From: Hydractinia symbiolongicarpus
Taxonomy: Eukaryota > Cnidaria > Hydrozoa > Anthoathecata > Hydractiniidae
Length of the DNA: 64,000 bases
Reading direction: 5' to 3'
NCBI RefSeq assembly: GCF_029227915.1
Contig: NC_079885.1
Span: 21,711,001 to 21,775,000, forward strand
The position numbers and the translations under genes are program-made. Of this stretch, positions 1 to 26,540 are shown in pieces. The notes beneath the pieces were generated by a model. It was not told the origin of the DNA. It searched no databases and was given only the letters and a program-made list of their open reading frames with translations. Position 1 is the first letter of the stretch. Every line of letters starts with the position of its first letter.

Positions 1-18
1 AAAACAAAATTTTGGAAT

Positions 19-684
19 GTTTACATTTTTCACCGTAAACACTTTTGGCTTTAACAGTTGCATGGCAGGCATAAAATGCTGGCACTAGGTGAAGTGAGGT
101 CCTTTTCAGTCTGTTTCTTCATACAAAGGTATCATTACGACTTTTATATGAATATATATGTCAATCAGAAGTTATTCATCTACACTCAATAATAGTTTAA
201 AGCCTCAACAATGTTTCTGTAGAAAGAAATAGGCTAAAAAAGGCCTTTCTCCAGCAAGCTTCCGCATCTTTCTGCTTGCCATACAGCTGTTACAGTCAGA
301 ATTTCTTACTGCTAAAAATATAAACATTCAAAAAGGTCTATTGGAAACTTGTCTAAAGTCATACATATAGATGAATTGTGTTGTTTACATTTTCAGTGGT
401 AAGCTCTTTCGGCTTTGGCATTTGCATGGCAGGAAAAAGGATGGGGACGCTAGGTGAAGCAAAGTAATTATCAGTTCATTTCTTCACACAAAGGCATTCT
501 TATGACATTTAATGAATTCAAATAAATCAGAAGGCATCAACCTACACTTGATAATAATTTATAACCCCAACAATGTACCGTTAGAAGAAATCCACAATAA
601 AATACCTTTCTTCACCAAATTCTAGCATCTTTTTTTCTGCCACACAAATGCAAGAGCCAAAGAGCTCACCGCTAAAAAGTAAAC
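19..684. repeat. Two tandem foldback (long inverted repeat) elements
   Basis: Two related units lie in direct orientation at about 19-325 and 384-684. Each starts GTTTACATTTT and ends with the imperfect inverse complement (..AAAATATAAAC or ..AAAAAGTAAAC). Within each unit the left half (TTGCATGGCAG, then CTAGGTGAAG) matches the reverse complement of the right half, so each folds into a hairpin about 300 bp long. They look like foldback-type non-autonomous DNA transposons. No coding potential is seen. The two copies differ at many positions, so this is not a recent duplication. Confidence 0.7.
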
Positions 685-2312
685 AAATAATGTCATGCTG
701 GGGAATTCATCTATAGCTAGCTATTCTTTTCTTATCTTAACATCTGGCTAGCTATAACTAAATAGATTAACATGTGGGGGAGCCACCCTAGCCAAACCAA
801 TAAAAGGAAAGAATATGGTAAGGGATGATAATAAACAGAGAGAGAAATAATAAACAGACTGACAGAGAAGGAAGAGAAAGCAAAGAGGGGAGGGAAGGAA
901 AGAAAAGGGACAAAGCAGAAAAGCAGAGATGCCGTAAGTAAAGAGCTAATTTAGTTTCATTATGTAACAGAGATAGTCGAAAAACGAAATAAAAGAAGGG
1001 AAAAAAGGGGGTAATAGTAAAGTGAGTACAGAATCACAGCCTTTGTTGTCAAATAGCGAAGGTTTTATTAAACGCCTTGGCGTTTCTTGCAAAGAAGGCG
1101 CATGAAAAGTGGGCGTTTCATAAAACGCTTCTCACGATATCGGGCAATCGAGACTACAACAACAAACATGGTGTTTCGAATCGAAAAAGCTGAATTACTT
1201 TTGCTAAGCTGGGAAGGTGTAATCTGCAAATTCAATGCAACATGTGTTAGCTAACTAGCCACCAGCTATAGCTAGCTAGCTAAGTTTTTATTATCAAAGA
1301 AAACAACAGGCCTTTATTACATTTTTCGGTATAACAAATATCTATCCTCCACAGTTCATCATTTATATAGCTATATATCTAACATTGTAGCGTTTTGTAA
1401 AGGTAGCTAACTGCTGCTGGCATCCCGCATCCTTGATAAACCCAAATCCAGGATACCTTTAAAAAGGTAAAAAAGTTACCTATATAGTATGATCCAAAGC
1501 AGAGTTTAAGCCTATTTTCCAGTCTTTTTGGCGATAAAAAATAAACGTTTTCAATGACTGGCAGAGGGACCAAAGAAATTCACTGCACTTTTTGCACACA
1601 ATTGCCCTAAAGAAAAATTCCAGAAGCAGGATACTATTGGCTTGTGTTTGCATGTACTACTTGCAATATAAGTATAAAAACAATCTTTTTTTTATGGTGA
1701 GTTTGTGTCTGAGCAACAACTTCTTTAGGCCACCGTCGAAAATATGTTTGGTTAGCGTCATTTCTAATTACAAAAGTGAGTCGGTCTGTCAGTCGGATAA
1801 AAATTTTTCCCGGAAAATTACAAAAATACTATATTTCGCAGCCATATTTTGTTATTCATTTTAAATGTACGCCACCTGTATTTTTAGCCTCCGTTTCAAG
1901 TTCGATTTTTGTCAGTCAATGTTGTTCCCATGGTTTTCACTTGCATTGCCATATAAATGTGAAGTAAGAAAATATAGCACTGAGTAGCGCACCGCAGTCC
2001 CCTTTCGAAATAACATTTGGACGTAACAAACGTAATTCGGAGGACCGCTGAAAAGGTAAATGGTGGATTTTTTGGTTAATTTTTTACAAATTTACCGACT
2101 CCCCGACTCGACTTTCGCCTTTCAAAGTGAATCGTTGGGTGACGCTAACCAATTATATTTTTGAGGGTGGCCTTACCGTAAATAACATTGCATATAAAGA
2201 TATAATGTTCAGTTGATTTTTTTCAGTTGCTAGGCTGGTGATATTAAAAAATAATTATATATATACCGTTTTTTAAGGTGGGCAATTAATTTATTTAAAG
2301 AAAATTTTTCAT
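685..2312. other. Intergenic stretch without a supported gene
   Basis: A purine-rich tract lies at about 838-925. A short inverted repeat at about 1058-1130 has arms with AAACGCC / GGCGTTT. An ATG at 1168 opens a 16-codon frame ending at a possible but weak donor (GAAG|GTGTAA), which could be an orphan first exon. TAGC-rich microsatellite lies at 1240-1290. Short frames at 1379-1967 show no domain or codon pattern and are not called. Confidence 0.4.
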
Positions 2313-2358
2313 TTTTGAAGATATTATTTCGGTTTGTCTGTTCAGTATTCATATTACT

Positions 2359-3348
2359 GTGGAAAGTTTATCATTTCTTGAACATGATAGTTTAGTAGGC
2401 AACGTTTCGGGAGATCCTTCTCACATCATCGGGCAAAATCACGTAAACCTAAATCACATAACACGTAACACCCTACATCGCCAAATCCTTGATCTTAACA
2501 ACACCATCAAATCAAGACTTTTCATCGACCAATATAAACAGATTAGGAATATTCACGATAGCGTGTATGAAAAAGAAATGAGATCGATTAAAGACAGACA
2601 CCTTAAAAAGTTCAACAAAATCAATGACAGATTCAATGATGATGCACAAACGGGTATAGACAAGAGCAAATGGATTGTCAATCTCTCCAACAGACAACTC
2701 ACGACAGAAGAAACAAACCTTCTATCAAAAGGAATGAATTTCTGTATGACACCAGCTTCACTACCAAAGAAAGAAATAGTTGCGAAAGTGGAAGAGGCAA
2801 TTAAAGATCTACCAAAAGAAGAGGCAGACACAGTAAGATCTAAAGTAAGCCTCACGCTACAGAAGAGCAAAACACCAAAGGACAATTTGCAAAAATCTGA
2901 AAGACTGTCATTGAAAAATCTAAAGAAGGACAAAGATATCATAATCCTACCGGCAGACAAGGGGAGAACAATGGTTATCATGATTACACCTGACTACATT
3001 GACAAGTGCAACGAACACATCAACAACGGGCCTTACAAACTTCTCAAGAAAGATCCTACAGAAGTCATCAAACGAGAAGAGAGGAACATCTTAATGGAGT
3101 TGAAGAAAAAAGAATACATCAACGATAAGCAGTATTACCGACTGAAACCTTGTGACGGACCACCACCGCGATTTTACGGACTACCAAAAATTCATAAACA
3201 GGGAAATCCAATTCGACCAATAGTCTCTTGCACTGGAACACCGTTATACAACCTATCAAAATTTGTTGCTTCTATCCTCAGCAAATTTACAGCAAATGAC
3301 CACAGCAAAAACTCAAAAGAATTTTCGGAATACATCATAGGAAAATAG
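2359..3348 (+). pseudogene. Penelope-like RT, N-terminal region and first RT motifs
   Basis: An open frame of 329 codons whose first codons lie inside the left terminal repeat, so the true start may be further in. The lysine-rich N-terminal part leads into the early RT region: IILPADKGRTMVIM at about residues 195-208 and PRFYGLPKIHKQGNPIRPIVS at about 273-293. The second string is typical of Penelope RTs (YGLPKIHK). The frame ends at TAG 3346-3348, just before the RT core resumes in another frame 15 bases on, so a single-base loss is likely. No function is expected from this copy. Confidence 0.85.
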
Positions 3349-3362
3349 CAGACGATGAATGC

Positions 3363-3992
3363 ATGGTATCATTTGATGTCACATCACTCTACACAAATGT
3401 TCCCATAAAAGACACCCTAAACATCATTAAAGACCTTATCGAAAACGATGCTGCATTCGGTGAAAAGATGAAGATTCCAGTACTGGATTTTCTGTGTTTG
3501 GTCGAACTTGTTCTAACCAAAACATGGTATCCTTTTAACAAGAACTTCTACACTCAAACAGACGGAGTTGCCATGGGAGGCCCTGCATCATCAGTAGTCG
3601 CAGAAATGTACATGCAAGCACACGAGAAAACAGCATTAGTCACATCAGACAGACGTCCAAAGGTTTGGAAAAGATTTGTTGACGACGTATTCGCCATAAT
3701 CAAAACATCTCATCTAGAAGAGTTCCATGAACACATCAACGGCCTACATCGACAAATCAAATTCACTGTTGAGCTTGAACACGATGGAAGTATCGCTTTC
3801 CTGGACACTTTGGTCAAACGCAAGAATGGTTCTATTTCAGTTTCAGTGTATCGTAAACCAACACACACTGACCAGTACCTTAACTTCGAATCAAACCATC
3901 AGAAATCTTACAAAGAAAGTGTCATATCTTCATTACTGAATCGTGCCAACAGCGTAGTCAGTGACAAACAGGAGAGTAAAGAAGAAATTTGA
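3363..3992 (+). pseudogene. Penelope-like RT catalytic core
   Basis: This 209-codon frame continues the RT. It contains SFDVTSLYTNVP (first catalytic Asp), GVAMGGPASSVVAEMYM (the Penelope-type G..MG.P motif) and RFVDDVFAI (the catalytic DD pair), followed by thumb-region sequence with a VYRKPTHTDQYL motif common to Penelope RTs. The key residues are present. The frame closes at 3992, while similar sequence continues in another frame toward the endonuclease, so a second frameshift is likely. It belongs to the disrupted element at 2313-4792. Confidence 0.9.
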
Positions 3993-4216
3993 CGTGTAAG
4001 AAATTAATCGCAAATGGATACAGTCATAAAGTCATCACGCAAGTAGAAAATAAAATGAAGAGAAGATGCAACGGAAAAAACAAGAAAACATCAGAGGATT
4101 TCATCGCATCAGCATTCCTACCCTTTGTACCAGGTACTAGCGAGATCATTCGTTGAGTTTTAAGGCAACACAAGATCAAATGCATTCTTAACTCTAAAGA
4201 CACCCTAAGAAGCACT

Positions 4217-4576
4217 TTGTCTAAACCAAAAGACAAAATAAATCTGGAAGAACAATGCAATGTTGTTTACGAAATCCCGTGTAAAGATTGTGATGCAGTG
4301 TACATAGGCGAAACAAAAAGAAAGTTTAAGCAACGAGTACAAGAACATATGCGCGCAGTGAGAAACGGAGATGTAAAGAAAAACGAAATTGCGGACCACA
4401 GCTGGAGCAGAAGTCATCAGTTTAATTGGGATGAGAAGAAAATCATTGACAGAGAATCCAGAACAACGGCCAGGAAGATTAAAGAAACCATCAACAGTGT
4501 AGAACGTAACAAACACATAAACAGCATCTCGTATCAACTTCCTGAGATATGGCTACCAGCCCTACAGAAGAAGTAG
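4217..4576 (+). pseudogene. Penelope-like GIY-YIG endonuclease domain
   Basis: This 119-codon frame is the C-terminal endonuclease of the Penelope-like element. CNVVYEIPCKDCDAVYIGETKR carries the V-Y..Y-I-G version of the GIY-YIG core with the Cys-rich insert usual in these elements. It is followed by KFKQRVQEHMRAVRNG and AIADHSWSRSHQFNW-like sequence with the His that ends the domain. It is separated from the RT core by a frame change and by an in-frame TGA at about 4153, so it is a remnant. The stop at 4574-4576 looks like the natural end. Confidence 0.85.
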
Positions 4577-4804
4577 TTACCTACATCTAGGTCCGCAAAT
4601 GTTAATTACCGTAATTAACTGTAATTATCAGCTCATTTCTGATTGGTTAATTTTTATGAATTTCGATCCTCTGCAATTATATAAATACATGCTCAACATC
4701 ATTTTACTTTGCCCGATAATGGAAGAAGGATCTCCCGAAACGTCGCCTACTAAACTATCATGTTCAAGAAATGATAAACTTTCCACAGTAATAAAATTTT
4801 TCAT

Positions 4805-5362
4805 GCATATTCTAAACTATTTTTGACAAACCGATCCTTTTATCTCTGTGTGTTTCGAAATAAATCTGCATGCAACTATTTTAAATATACACTAGGGACT
4901 GGTTGTTAGCCCGAAGATAAATTTCATAGGAATTCATCTATTAATACTGCAACCATTTTTAGCTCACAGGGAGACAGATAGAGGGTATTATAATATATAG
5001 ATTATACAAATGCAGCAATTTAGTTTTTGATTTTGTGAACAAAAGACCTGGCTGAATTATTTCATTCAAACCTTTCTAGGAAAAAATTGTGACAAAATGG
5101 CAAAAAACTCACATCAATTGTTTCAGACTTTCAGGTGTGTTGCATTGCTGCTCATAAATTGAGATTCTGATGTGCTATTGATCATTTTGCATAGGAGGAA
5201 GTGACTGTGCATTCTTTGAAGAATGGCTCTCAAAAGCATTATTTTTCTAATAAAAGTGATGGTAAAATGATATTATGCTGCCTTAAAATTTCAAGTGTGC
5301 AAAATTATCTGTTTCATTATTTCAGGTTAAAAGTTTGACAAAAAGATTTGGTGATATAAAAT
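4805..5362. other. Gap between Penelope element and TTLL9
   Basis: AT-rich sequence without a coding frame of note. An acceptor-like TTTCATTATTTCAG ends at 5325, 37 bp before the proposed TTLL9 ATG. It could end a 5' UTR intron or be a trans-splice site. Nothing else is seen. Confidence 0.4.
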
Positions 5363-19451
<14,089 letters not shown>

Positions 19452-20481
19452 CTTTTTACACACAAGCTCGACGGAAATTTTGATCACCGATAAAAAATAG
19501 TGACTTGGTATACTGATGTAGAAAAAAGCTTTATGTTATTTTCATCCAATTCAGTAGCGTGGTACATATCAACCTCAATTCCAGCTCCCTTTCCGCACAA
19601 AATGTATATTTCCCAAATAGGTAAAAAGAGGTTAGCCCATCTACCAAACAATGTTAATTAAATTTCAGACTGAAGCATTTTATTCTGCTTAATTTATTGC
19701 GTATCAAAAGCTAAAGTTTACTGAAGCTCAAATCTGATTCCCTTTGTTCAAAAATGAATCATTTTTACTTACTATTTTTACCGACTACAAGGTTTCAGAT
19801 TAAGGCAATGAAAATTTTTTTGTATTTCTGAAGATTTTTCTTCATTCTAAATAGGAGGTTACACTGCACTGGTATTTTGCGAACTTCCCGTTTACGTTCG
19901 TTTTTGTGGACGGTGTAAATGTTGTATATAAAATCATATTATTTATTTGAATATATATGTAAATATGTATATACATGGGTACGTAAATCGATATTCCACA
20001 TAATGTCATGTTGTACTTAATCATCATAGGAAGGAGATTTAACCTTCTGTCCCAGTTGGCTTAAATGTTATACTGAATCAATATAAAGTTCAGATTCTTT
20101 AGATCATGCCCTAAAAGTGAAATGTGACGTTAAATTCGACTTATTTCTTGGATACGATACAGTGTTTTCACAACAACTTTTTCTCAACAACAACAAAATT
20201 GTAATAGCATCTATGAACTTTTTTGGTACTCTTTACTAAATACACGATTAATTTCAGAAAAGTTAACCGATTTTTAAACCTAGATATCTTTCCTACATTT
20301 TTAAACTGTTAACAGCAAACAGTGGTAACATTGCTGTAAGCATGTTCGCATGTTGAACATGATGATACTAAAATATTGTTTAAAATTGATCCAAATATTT
20401 AATCTTCTCTGTTTTGACAAAATGTGGCAGTATATTCACATCTTCAATCATTAACTATTTCAAACGCAGAACAAGAGAAAT

Positions 20482-21813
20482 ATGTCTGGATTGATGACTC
20501 GGGTTTTGTGTTTTTCATATGTTGTTTTGTTCCGGATTAATGTAAGTATATTTCAATTCGTGTGTTTTCGCGCCATTTTGTAAAAAATGGTACATTTCAT
20601 AGCAGAACAATGTATAGTATCATATGTTGTTTTTCTGTGAGATTATTTAATTAAAACTTCAATATTTCTTTTTATCTTTCTCACAGTTCATCAATGCGGC
20701 AGCGGTTTTTGAGATTACATATGTCTCCTACGAAAACCCGTCAAGTAAAACTGCTGACGACAAGTGTTGTGACGGATTATCACGGTGTCGTAGCAACTGT
20801 ACGAATGTGTTCGACATTTGCTTGAGAGATAAAAGAACTAAAATATGCGGAATCACAAATGGTAAATCCAAACCGATTACTGGAGATGCTTTCACATTTG
20901 ACAATGGGGCTAAAACGGGCATTCGAAACTCACGCATTTTTTTTTGTTTACTACACCAGTATGCATGATAACATGCCACCCAAAATTATTATTTACGGGA
21001 ATAAGCTTTTTAGGGATCACTTATCCCTTACGAACACAGATATAATTTCGCAAACAAAGATGAGTTGTACTACATACAAAAACATTTCATTTCTTTGCAA
21101 ATTTTAATCAACAACATTATAAATTTAGTTGATGATACAATAAAATACAAAAAATGGTTTTGTCACCCTCCCCTCTCTTCCATTATCATCAATGACCATT
21201 GATTTTCGTGAAGTGTTATGGATACCTACGGTCTAGCTCTCGATTGTACAAAACCTTCCGGACAAAATTGACAAATAATCTGGAGTAATTATTCTTTTAG
21301 CTGTCAAAGTTTGCAAAAGTTCTTTACATAGTCCTCTCAATCCAGGTAGTTTATTTTTTTTACTTTACTTTGTTTGGAAAGTTTGTCTGTCCCTATATCT
21401 GTCTTTTTTGTTTGTTTGTTTGCTTTTTTATTTGTTTCGCCTTGTGTCTGATTTGTCTCATCATCATTAGGTGTCTCCTTTATTGAGTTATAGTGTTTGC
21501 ACTTCTTCTTCACCTATTGTCTCTCCAACTACAGTAACTCTTCTAACAGGGATACCTGCTACAAAGGTTTAATATCGTGAAAATAGGTTAAATAAAAACA
21601 CGTGTTTACAATATAACTCTGTTTATCTCTTTCTCTCTTCATAACTCTCGTGTCATCAAAATCTTCCCTCTTCTTCTGCCCAAGTCCTCTCCATCGTCGA
21701 TGTCTTTACGACATTACAACAGGAAAAAAACCGTTAATATGGATAATAGTTGTGATGGCTATTGCGTTATTGGCCGTCATCATCCTGTTAGTAAAAATGA
21801 TTGTGAAAAGTAG
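20482..21813 (+). pseudogene. Notch-ligand-like gene DSL-C, decayed or shortened
   Basis: Exon 20482-20541 encodes a 20-residue signal peptide (MSGLMTRVLCFSYVVLF..) and ends phase 0. Exon 20687 onward reads FEITYVSYENP..TADDKCCDG..CRSNC..FDICLRD, an MNNL domain close to that of DSL-B. It may end at AATG|GTAAAT (20861) or run on. After a T run at about 20939 the similarity (PKIIIYGNKLF) continues in another frame. About 21206-21262 resembles a broken DSL exon (CYGY, then LALDCTK in a second frame). Exon 21723-21813 has a 20-residue membrane span (WIIVVMAIALLAVIILLV) then KMIVKSR. Splicing MNNL straight to the membrane exon keeps frame, so a short membrane protein is possible; decay is favoured because of the frame changes and the lack of an intact DSL exon. 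Confidence 0.55.
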
Positions 21814-22860
21814 GTATGATTTATATCTTTCATGGATTGATTTTTCCATCATTTTCATTGAGTTGATTCTTGGAGCATTTTTTTATACAGCTTCAATTTT
21901 GAGTAAAATATTGATGGTAATTGCACAAAACTCTGTGTATAATCTTATTGCATGGATTGACATTGCTGTACTGCCACATTTAGTTTGACGTGTACCTTTA
22001 CAAGTAAATACGAAACAGTATACACTACAAAGCCTAGTCTTTTTCGTTTGCAACATAAGTATCGTGCCTCGACATGCTATGCTATTACCCTCTTAGAAAC
22101 TTCGCATTGAATTACCTTGATTTTTGTTATAAAACTATAAGTGATTTGAAGTACAACAAGAAGCCCTGCGGCTTAAAGATTTCCACCATTAGCAATAATC
22201 TGAAAAAAGATATAAAATCGTGACATACATGTCACCATTTTATAGCTATAATACATTATCTTTCACCAAAAATATCCAGCCTCAACAATTCCTCTTTAAA
22301 TTAAAATTCATTGATAATTAATTAGTTCTGCTTACAAAATTGTAGTACAGAAGGAAATGACGTAATTATATAACATCAAAGATGGCGCATTATAAGACGA
22401 TCTTCATTATGCTACACTACACGAGCTTTAACTTTCGATTATAAACTTTAAAATAAAGTAATGTTCATTGAATAATAAAACAATTTGTTGCACTGTTAGG
22501 ATTCTTATTGGCTTAAAACTCATTTTAGCCTCGTTCTCAGAAAAAAATCTGTCAAAACGAGGATTTAAGCTTTAGCCTGGATAAGTTTTGGGCGTCCAGG
22601 CTCTGAGCTGTCTCTATCTATCTCTCTCTATCTATCTTCGCCGGCGGAAATCAATAATACTAAACGGGCGAACCTGTGGATAAATCCATCGGTTTGCCCG
22701 TCCTTTATTAACCACTTTTCGTGTGTCTCGCTACTGCGGTTACCATTTTTCGTTACAATGTTTGTTCGATTTTCAATAACTTCATATGTATAATATGTAG
22801 TTTGAATGCCGGTGAATATCGATTTAAATGCAAATGGTTTTATACTCGGACACAAGTCAA

Positions 22861-22937
22861 TCTCGTTCCCAGGGCTTGTTAGGCTTTTTAAGGCCGTCCA
22901 AATGTGAAAAGCCTAACAAGCCCTTGGGATAAGGTTG
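22861..22937. repeat. CTCGTTCCCAGGGC-type hairpin element
   Basis: The left arm CTCGTTCCCAGGGCTTG.. continues with TTAGGCTTTT. It is matched by the reverse complement on the right (AAAAGCCTAACAAGCCC..GGGAT). The stem is about 27 bp with a loop of about 20. The same arm consensus (CAACCTCGTCCCCAGGGC) recurs at about 37929, 48235, 49224, 49883, 50670, 51446, 52890 and 53268. Confidence 0.75.
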
Positions 22938-24405
22938 GTACACAAGTAGCAAATGAATACTGTGCCTGTTATGGAATGAATTGTTTTCTTGATTTTTTTG
23001 TAAAAGTGCATTCTGTTCTGTAATATCGATAATTGCTAATCGAACCTTGTACGATGCCCAACAAGGTCTAGTTTAGTTCACTAGAGTACTCTTAGTCCGG
23101 CCGCTTTTTGGACATGAAAGGATTTCATAAAATGTTGTATTGACACCCTATGTTCTGTTGCAGGAAGACTCTGTGCATCGTTTCTTTCTGTTTAGAGATG
23201 TATATGAGAATAGAAGACGTATATCTCTTATAATGCTTTTTACATGATACATGTACAAATTCGTTCCCAGAAGCTTTTCCTTATGATGAACCTCTGGAGA
23301 TAGTAATAATGTATTTCATTTAGTATATAAATTACGCTCCAAAACAAAATGGCCTATTAAAACAAAAAAATCATGCTAAAAACGATAGTGATTTTTGCCA
23401 TCTAAACAACGTTTTACGTTTTTGAAAAAAATCGAACACGTGTCAAAGTTCACCTGTCAAATGTTTATAGCGAACCTAGGACCTTGGGTTTTGGTTAGAC
23501 CTAAACTCTCAGAATATGCTTATCGTTGTTGACGTCAGCATGAACATTTTTCTCGGACTTAGGAACCTTTGTGGGTCCCTAACGTGGATTATTCCTTAAA
23601 GCAGACGTGCTAGAAAGTGCGGCAAGCGCAATTTAAACGATGCCTATCTAACCTATACATCTTAAAAAGAAGCACGCCGGCAGGCTGTGGAGAATTCGCG
23701 AGTTTTTCAACCTCGTTCAGGACTTTTTGTCTTTCTTTGGCGCTGTATCATTGATGTGTCTGACATAATTCCAAAGAAAGAATAATAAAGAGAAATACTG
23801 GAAATGTTGTCGAATGGGTAAATATTTTATATTTTCATAACCAGTTCAATTTTTTTTAAAGTGATCTAGAATTTTAAAGGTAATTTTTACTATTTAAATT
23901 TGGTATTATGTCCTACACAGCACTCTTACACAATTTAGTTAATTGAAAGGTTAGGGAAGTTAGGGAAGTGAAAGTTCCAAAGAATCTTTATTATATTACG
24001 GAGTGGGCCATTATTATGGAACACAATTTTAGATAAAGACAAAAAAACTATTTGCTTGTTGACGCATTTTAAGAAAACCACAAAACATTTCTTGTTATTT
24101 AATGATTCAGATAATTCGCGATATTTCTAGTATCACATTTGTGTAATTTTTTACAACTCTAGAGGTATTATAAATATTTTTCCTTTAACGTTAATTTTAA
24201 CCTCCTCTCTTTTAACCTATCTCAACTAGATGGGGCTTGAAGATGATAAGACAAAATATGTCTTCTACTTGCTCCAGTCATTATTGGATTGTAAACACGA
24301 ACAAACATGTACAAAAAAAATATTCTGACGAAAATATATATACATACATTTTACATACATACAAAAAGAGACAACATGTCCTGGGATCGAGGTTGGTCAT
24401 TTCGG

Positions 24406-24448
24406 AACCTCGAAACTTGGTGGTGGTGTACCACCAAACTTCGAGGTT
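24406..24448. repeat. Short hairpin
   Basis: CCTCGAAACTTGGTGGT pairs almost perfectly with ACCACCAAACTTCGAGG, with a very small loop. Outer sequences GATCGAGGTTG and GTTCGAGGCAAC extend the symmetry. It has the shape of a small foldback element. Confidence 0.6.
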
Positions 24449-26540
24449 CGAGGCAACATGCTCCATGTTGCGGCCTTTGTTGACTAGAGAATCTTGCTTA
24501 TCCAATTTGGCCACATCGCAAGTGTGTTATTCTTGAGGATTTCGTACTTCTGGAAAATTATTTTACTGGTAAATGAATGATAATCTTTTCTTAAATAGAT
24601 ATTAGGGAGCAACTTCAGCTATAGTATTATATACGCCAACAATGGGGTGCAGAAAAAAAAGCCCGGACCGAGGACCGCAAAAATCCTGGTTCAAGAGTTT
24701 GTTCTATGCACATGTGAAATCATTCTTCAAGATGCCTGACGTCGCTGTGCGTTTAATGTTTGTCACTGACGTTTTATTTTATCTTTTTTACCTTTTCTTG
24801 CGTGTTGTTATATTTTTATATATCCTTGTAAATAGCCCTCTAAAAATACCAAGAATATCCTGGAACACCTAGAATTTAACGATAAACAAAAATATGCCTG
24901 CCCCTAGGAAATTGCAAGCCTAATTTTCAGCACCTAAACGAAAAAAAGCCCAGGGGTCCAAGTTCAACAACTGAACAAACAGACAGACTGTAGTTCAAAA
25001 AAAAGTATAAGTGGATCAGGTAGCTTTTGTCATAACAATGTTTTTAGAGGTGAAAAGTTTCCGTATTTTAGGTGGGTGAAGAGAGTGCAGAGCTACACAA
25101 ATTTTGCAGTTTTAAGAACAATGTTAGAAAGTTCGAACAAAGATAATTTTTTAAAGCAAAATCTAGATAGCCAAGCATTATTTCCAGACAGATTTTTATT
25201 GTGGTTGCCTTTTGTCAGCTAATACACGGAATCACAGTCCCGATATTTACTTGCGCGCATCTAAGTGATTACGTAATGGCCAATGAGCGCGCAGAAATAG
25301 AGGTAAAAATGTAAACAAACCAAGCAAACATGGAGGAAAACGTTCAGAACAAACAAAATCCACAATAAAAACGTGGTGGAAATTGAGATTTCAACATTTA
25401 TTCACTATATGTTTTAACCATGCTATACTTACACAATTTTATTTTAACATTCACGCAAATAACATGCATTCAAAGCTTGACTTCTTTCGCTTACCGCTCT
25501 GAGCACAGCATCTATGCGTAATCTTTGTTGTCACTTTTATGCTTGTTTAGTCAAAGTAATTTTCAGAAAGGGATTACGCAAAGTAGACATCCAATCTATG
25601 CTTTGAGTAAGCGATCAATTCACTATAATTTGAACCATAACATGTGCATTAACGAATGGTGCGTTGCACGAGCATAAATGATGACATAAACCCTCGTAAA
25701 TTGAGCATTCGTCTATTTTCATTTTTCCATTTTAGTAACTATAATTTTGCCAAGGAGTATTGGCTATTCATGAATCCTATAACACAGCAGTTAGTCGATC
25801 TTTTTCCTTTTTTTCACTTTCCTAGCCTTGAGTTTTTCTGCACAATTGTTTTCTTACCTCCATTTCTGCGTACCCATCTTTTTTGGATAGCATTACATAA
25901 TGTTATTTGATGCGCGCACAGGAAAAACATGGGACTATGATTGAGTGTATTATTCTTCCATTTCCACATTTTTTAGCATTTTACACTTTACAAACAAGGT
26001 TTGTTTTCACCCAGCAAAATTGTTATAATGGCAGATGTAGCACAAATGTGATTCGTCAATTAAGCAAAATGTCAATCATCACTACGGCAACGAAGCTGAA
26101 CCGAATCGTCAAAGTTCAGGGGTACTGTCACTACTGAAGCTCTTGTTAAATTTACCTCTGCCCCAAACCTAATTTGCCCATAGCCAAACACAAAACATTA
26201 TCTAAAGTCGGAAACAACTTCTGTTTTACAGAAAAAACCCAACATAAAATCTGGATTCTGAATTTGCAAAATGTTTCTGTATAAAAAAAGGTTTCCATTC
26301 TTATCCCTAAATGCGTCTTTTTGTTTTTCTTTATGAAAGTGCTGATTCACCCTAAATTGGCAAAAAAGCTGTTAAAAAACACATACTTTGTGATTGTAGT
26401 AAAGCACCAATGCTTTATCTGAGAACCCCTTGTGAACTTACTATGTTTAAAAAACAAAGAGTTTATGTCAACATTAGTTTGTCAATTAAAACAAGAATTG
26501 TTTGGGCTAAACATGCCTGTTATAGTGGCATACAGTTCTG

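Larger units (their letters stand above)
2313..4792 (+). mobile_element. Penelope-like retroelement, near full length but degenerate
   Basis: The element encodes a reverse transcriptase and a C-terminal GIY-YIG endonuclease, the combination that defines Penelope-like elements. Its ends are about 95-bp inverted repeats (about 2324-2430 and 4706-4790). It is flanked by a 12-bp direct repeat, AAAATTTTTCAT, at 2301-2312 and 4793-4804, read as a target-site duplication. The coding region is broken by a frame change near 3345-3363, another near 3990, and an in-frame TGA at about 4153. The right terminus has a hammerhead-like string, CCGATAA at 4713 and GAAACGTC at 4737. Inverted terminal sequences are one of the known Penelope arrangements. 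The copy is inactive as it stands. Confidence 0.85.

Noticed and set aside
1168-1215. First coding exon for TTLL9 starting MVFRIEKAELL
   Set aside because: The donor (GTGTAA) is weak, and a nearer ATG at 5363 with a good GTATGT donor fits the phase.
24642-24872. Small membrane protein frame
   Set aside because: 76 codons with no homologous pattern, no splice or promoter context; chance frame is as likely.
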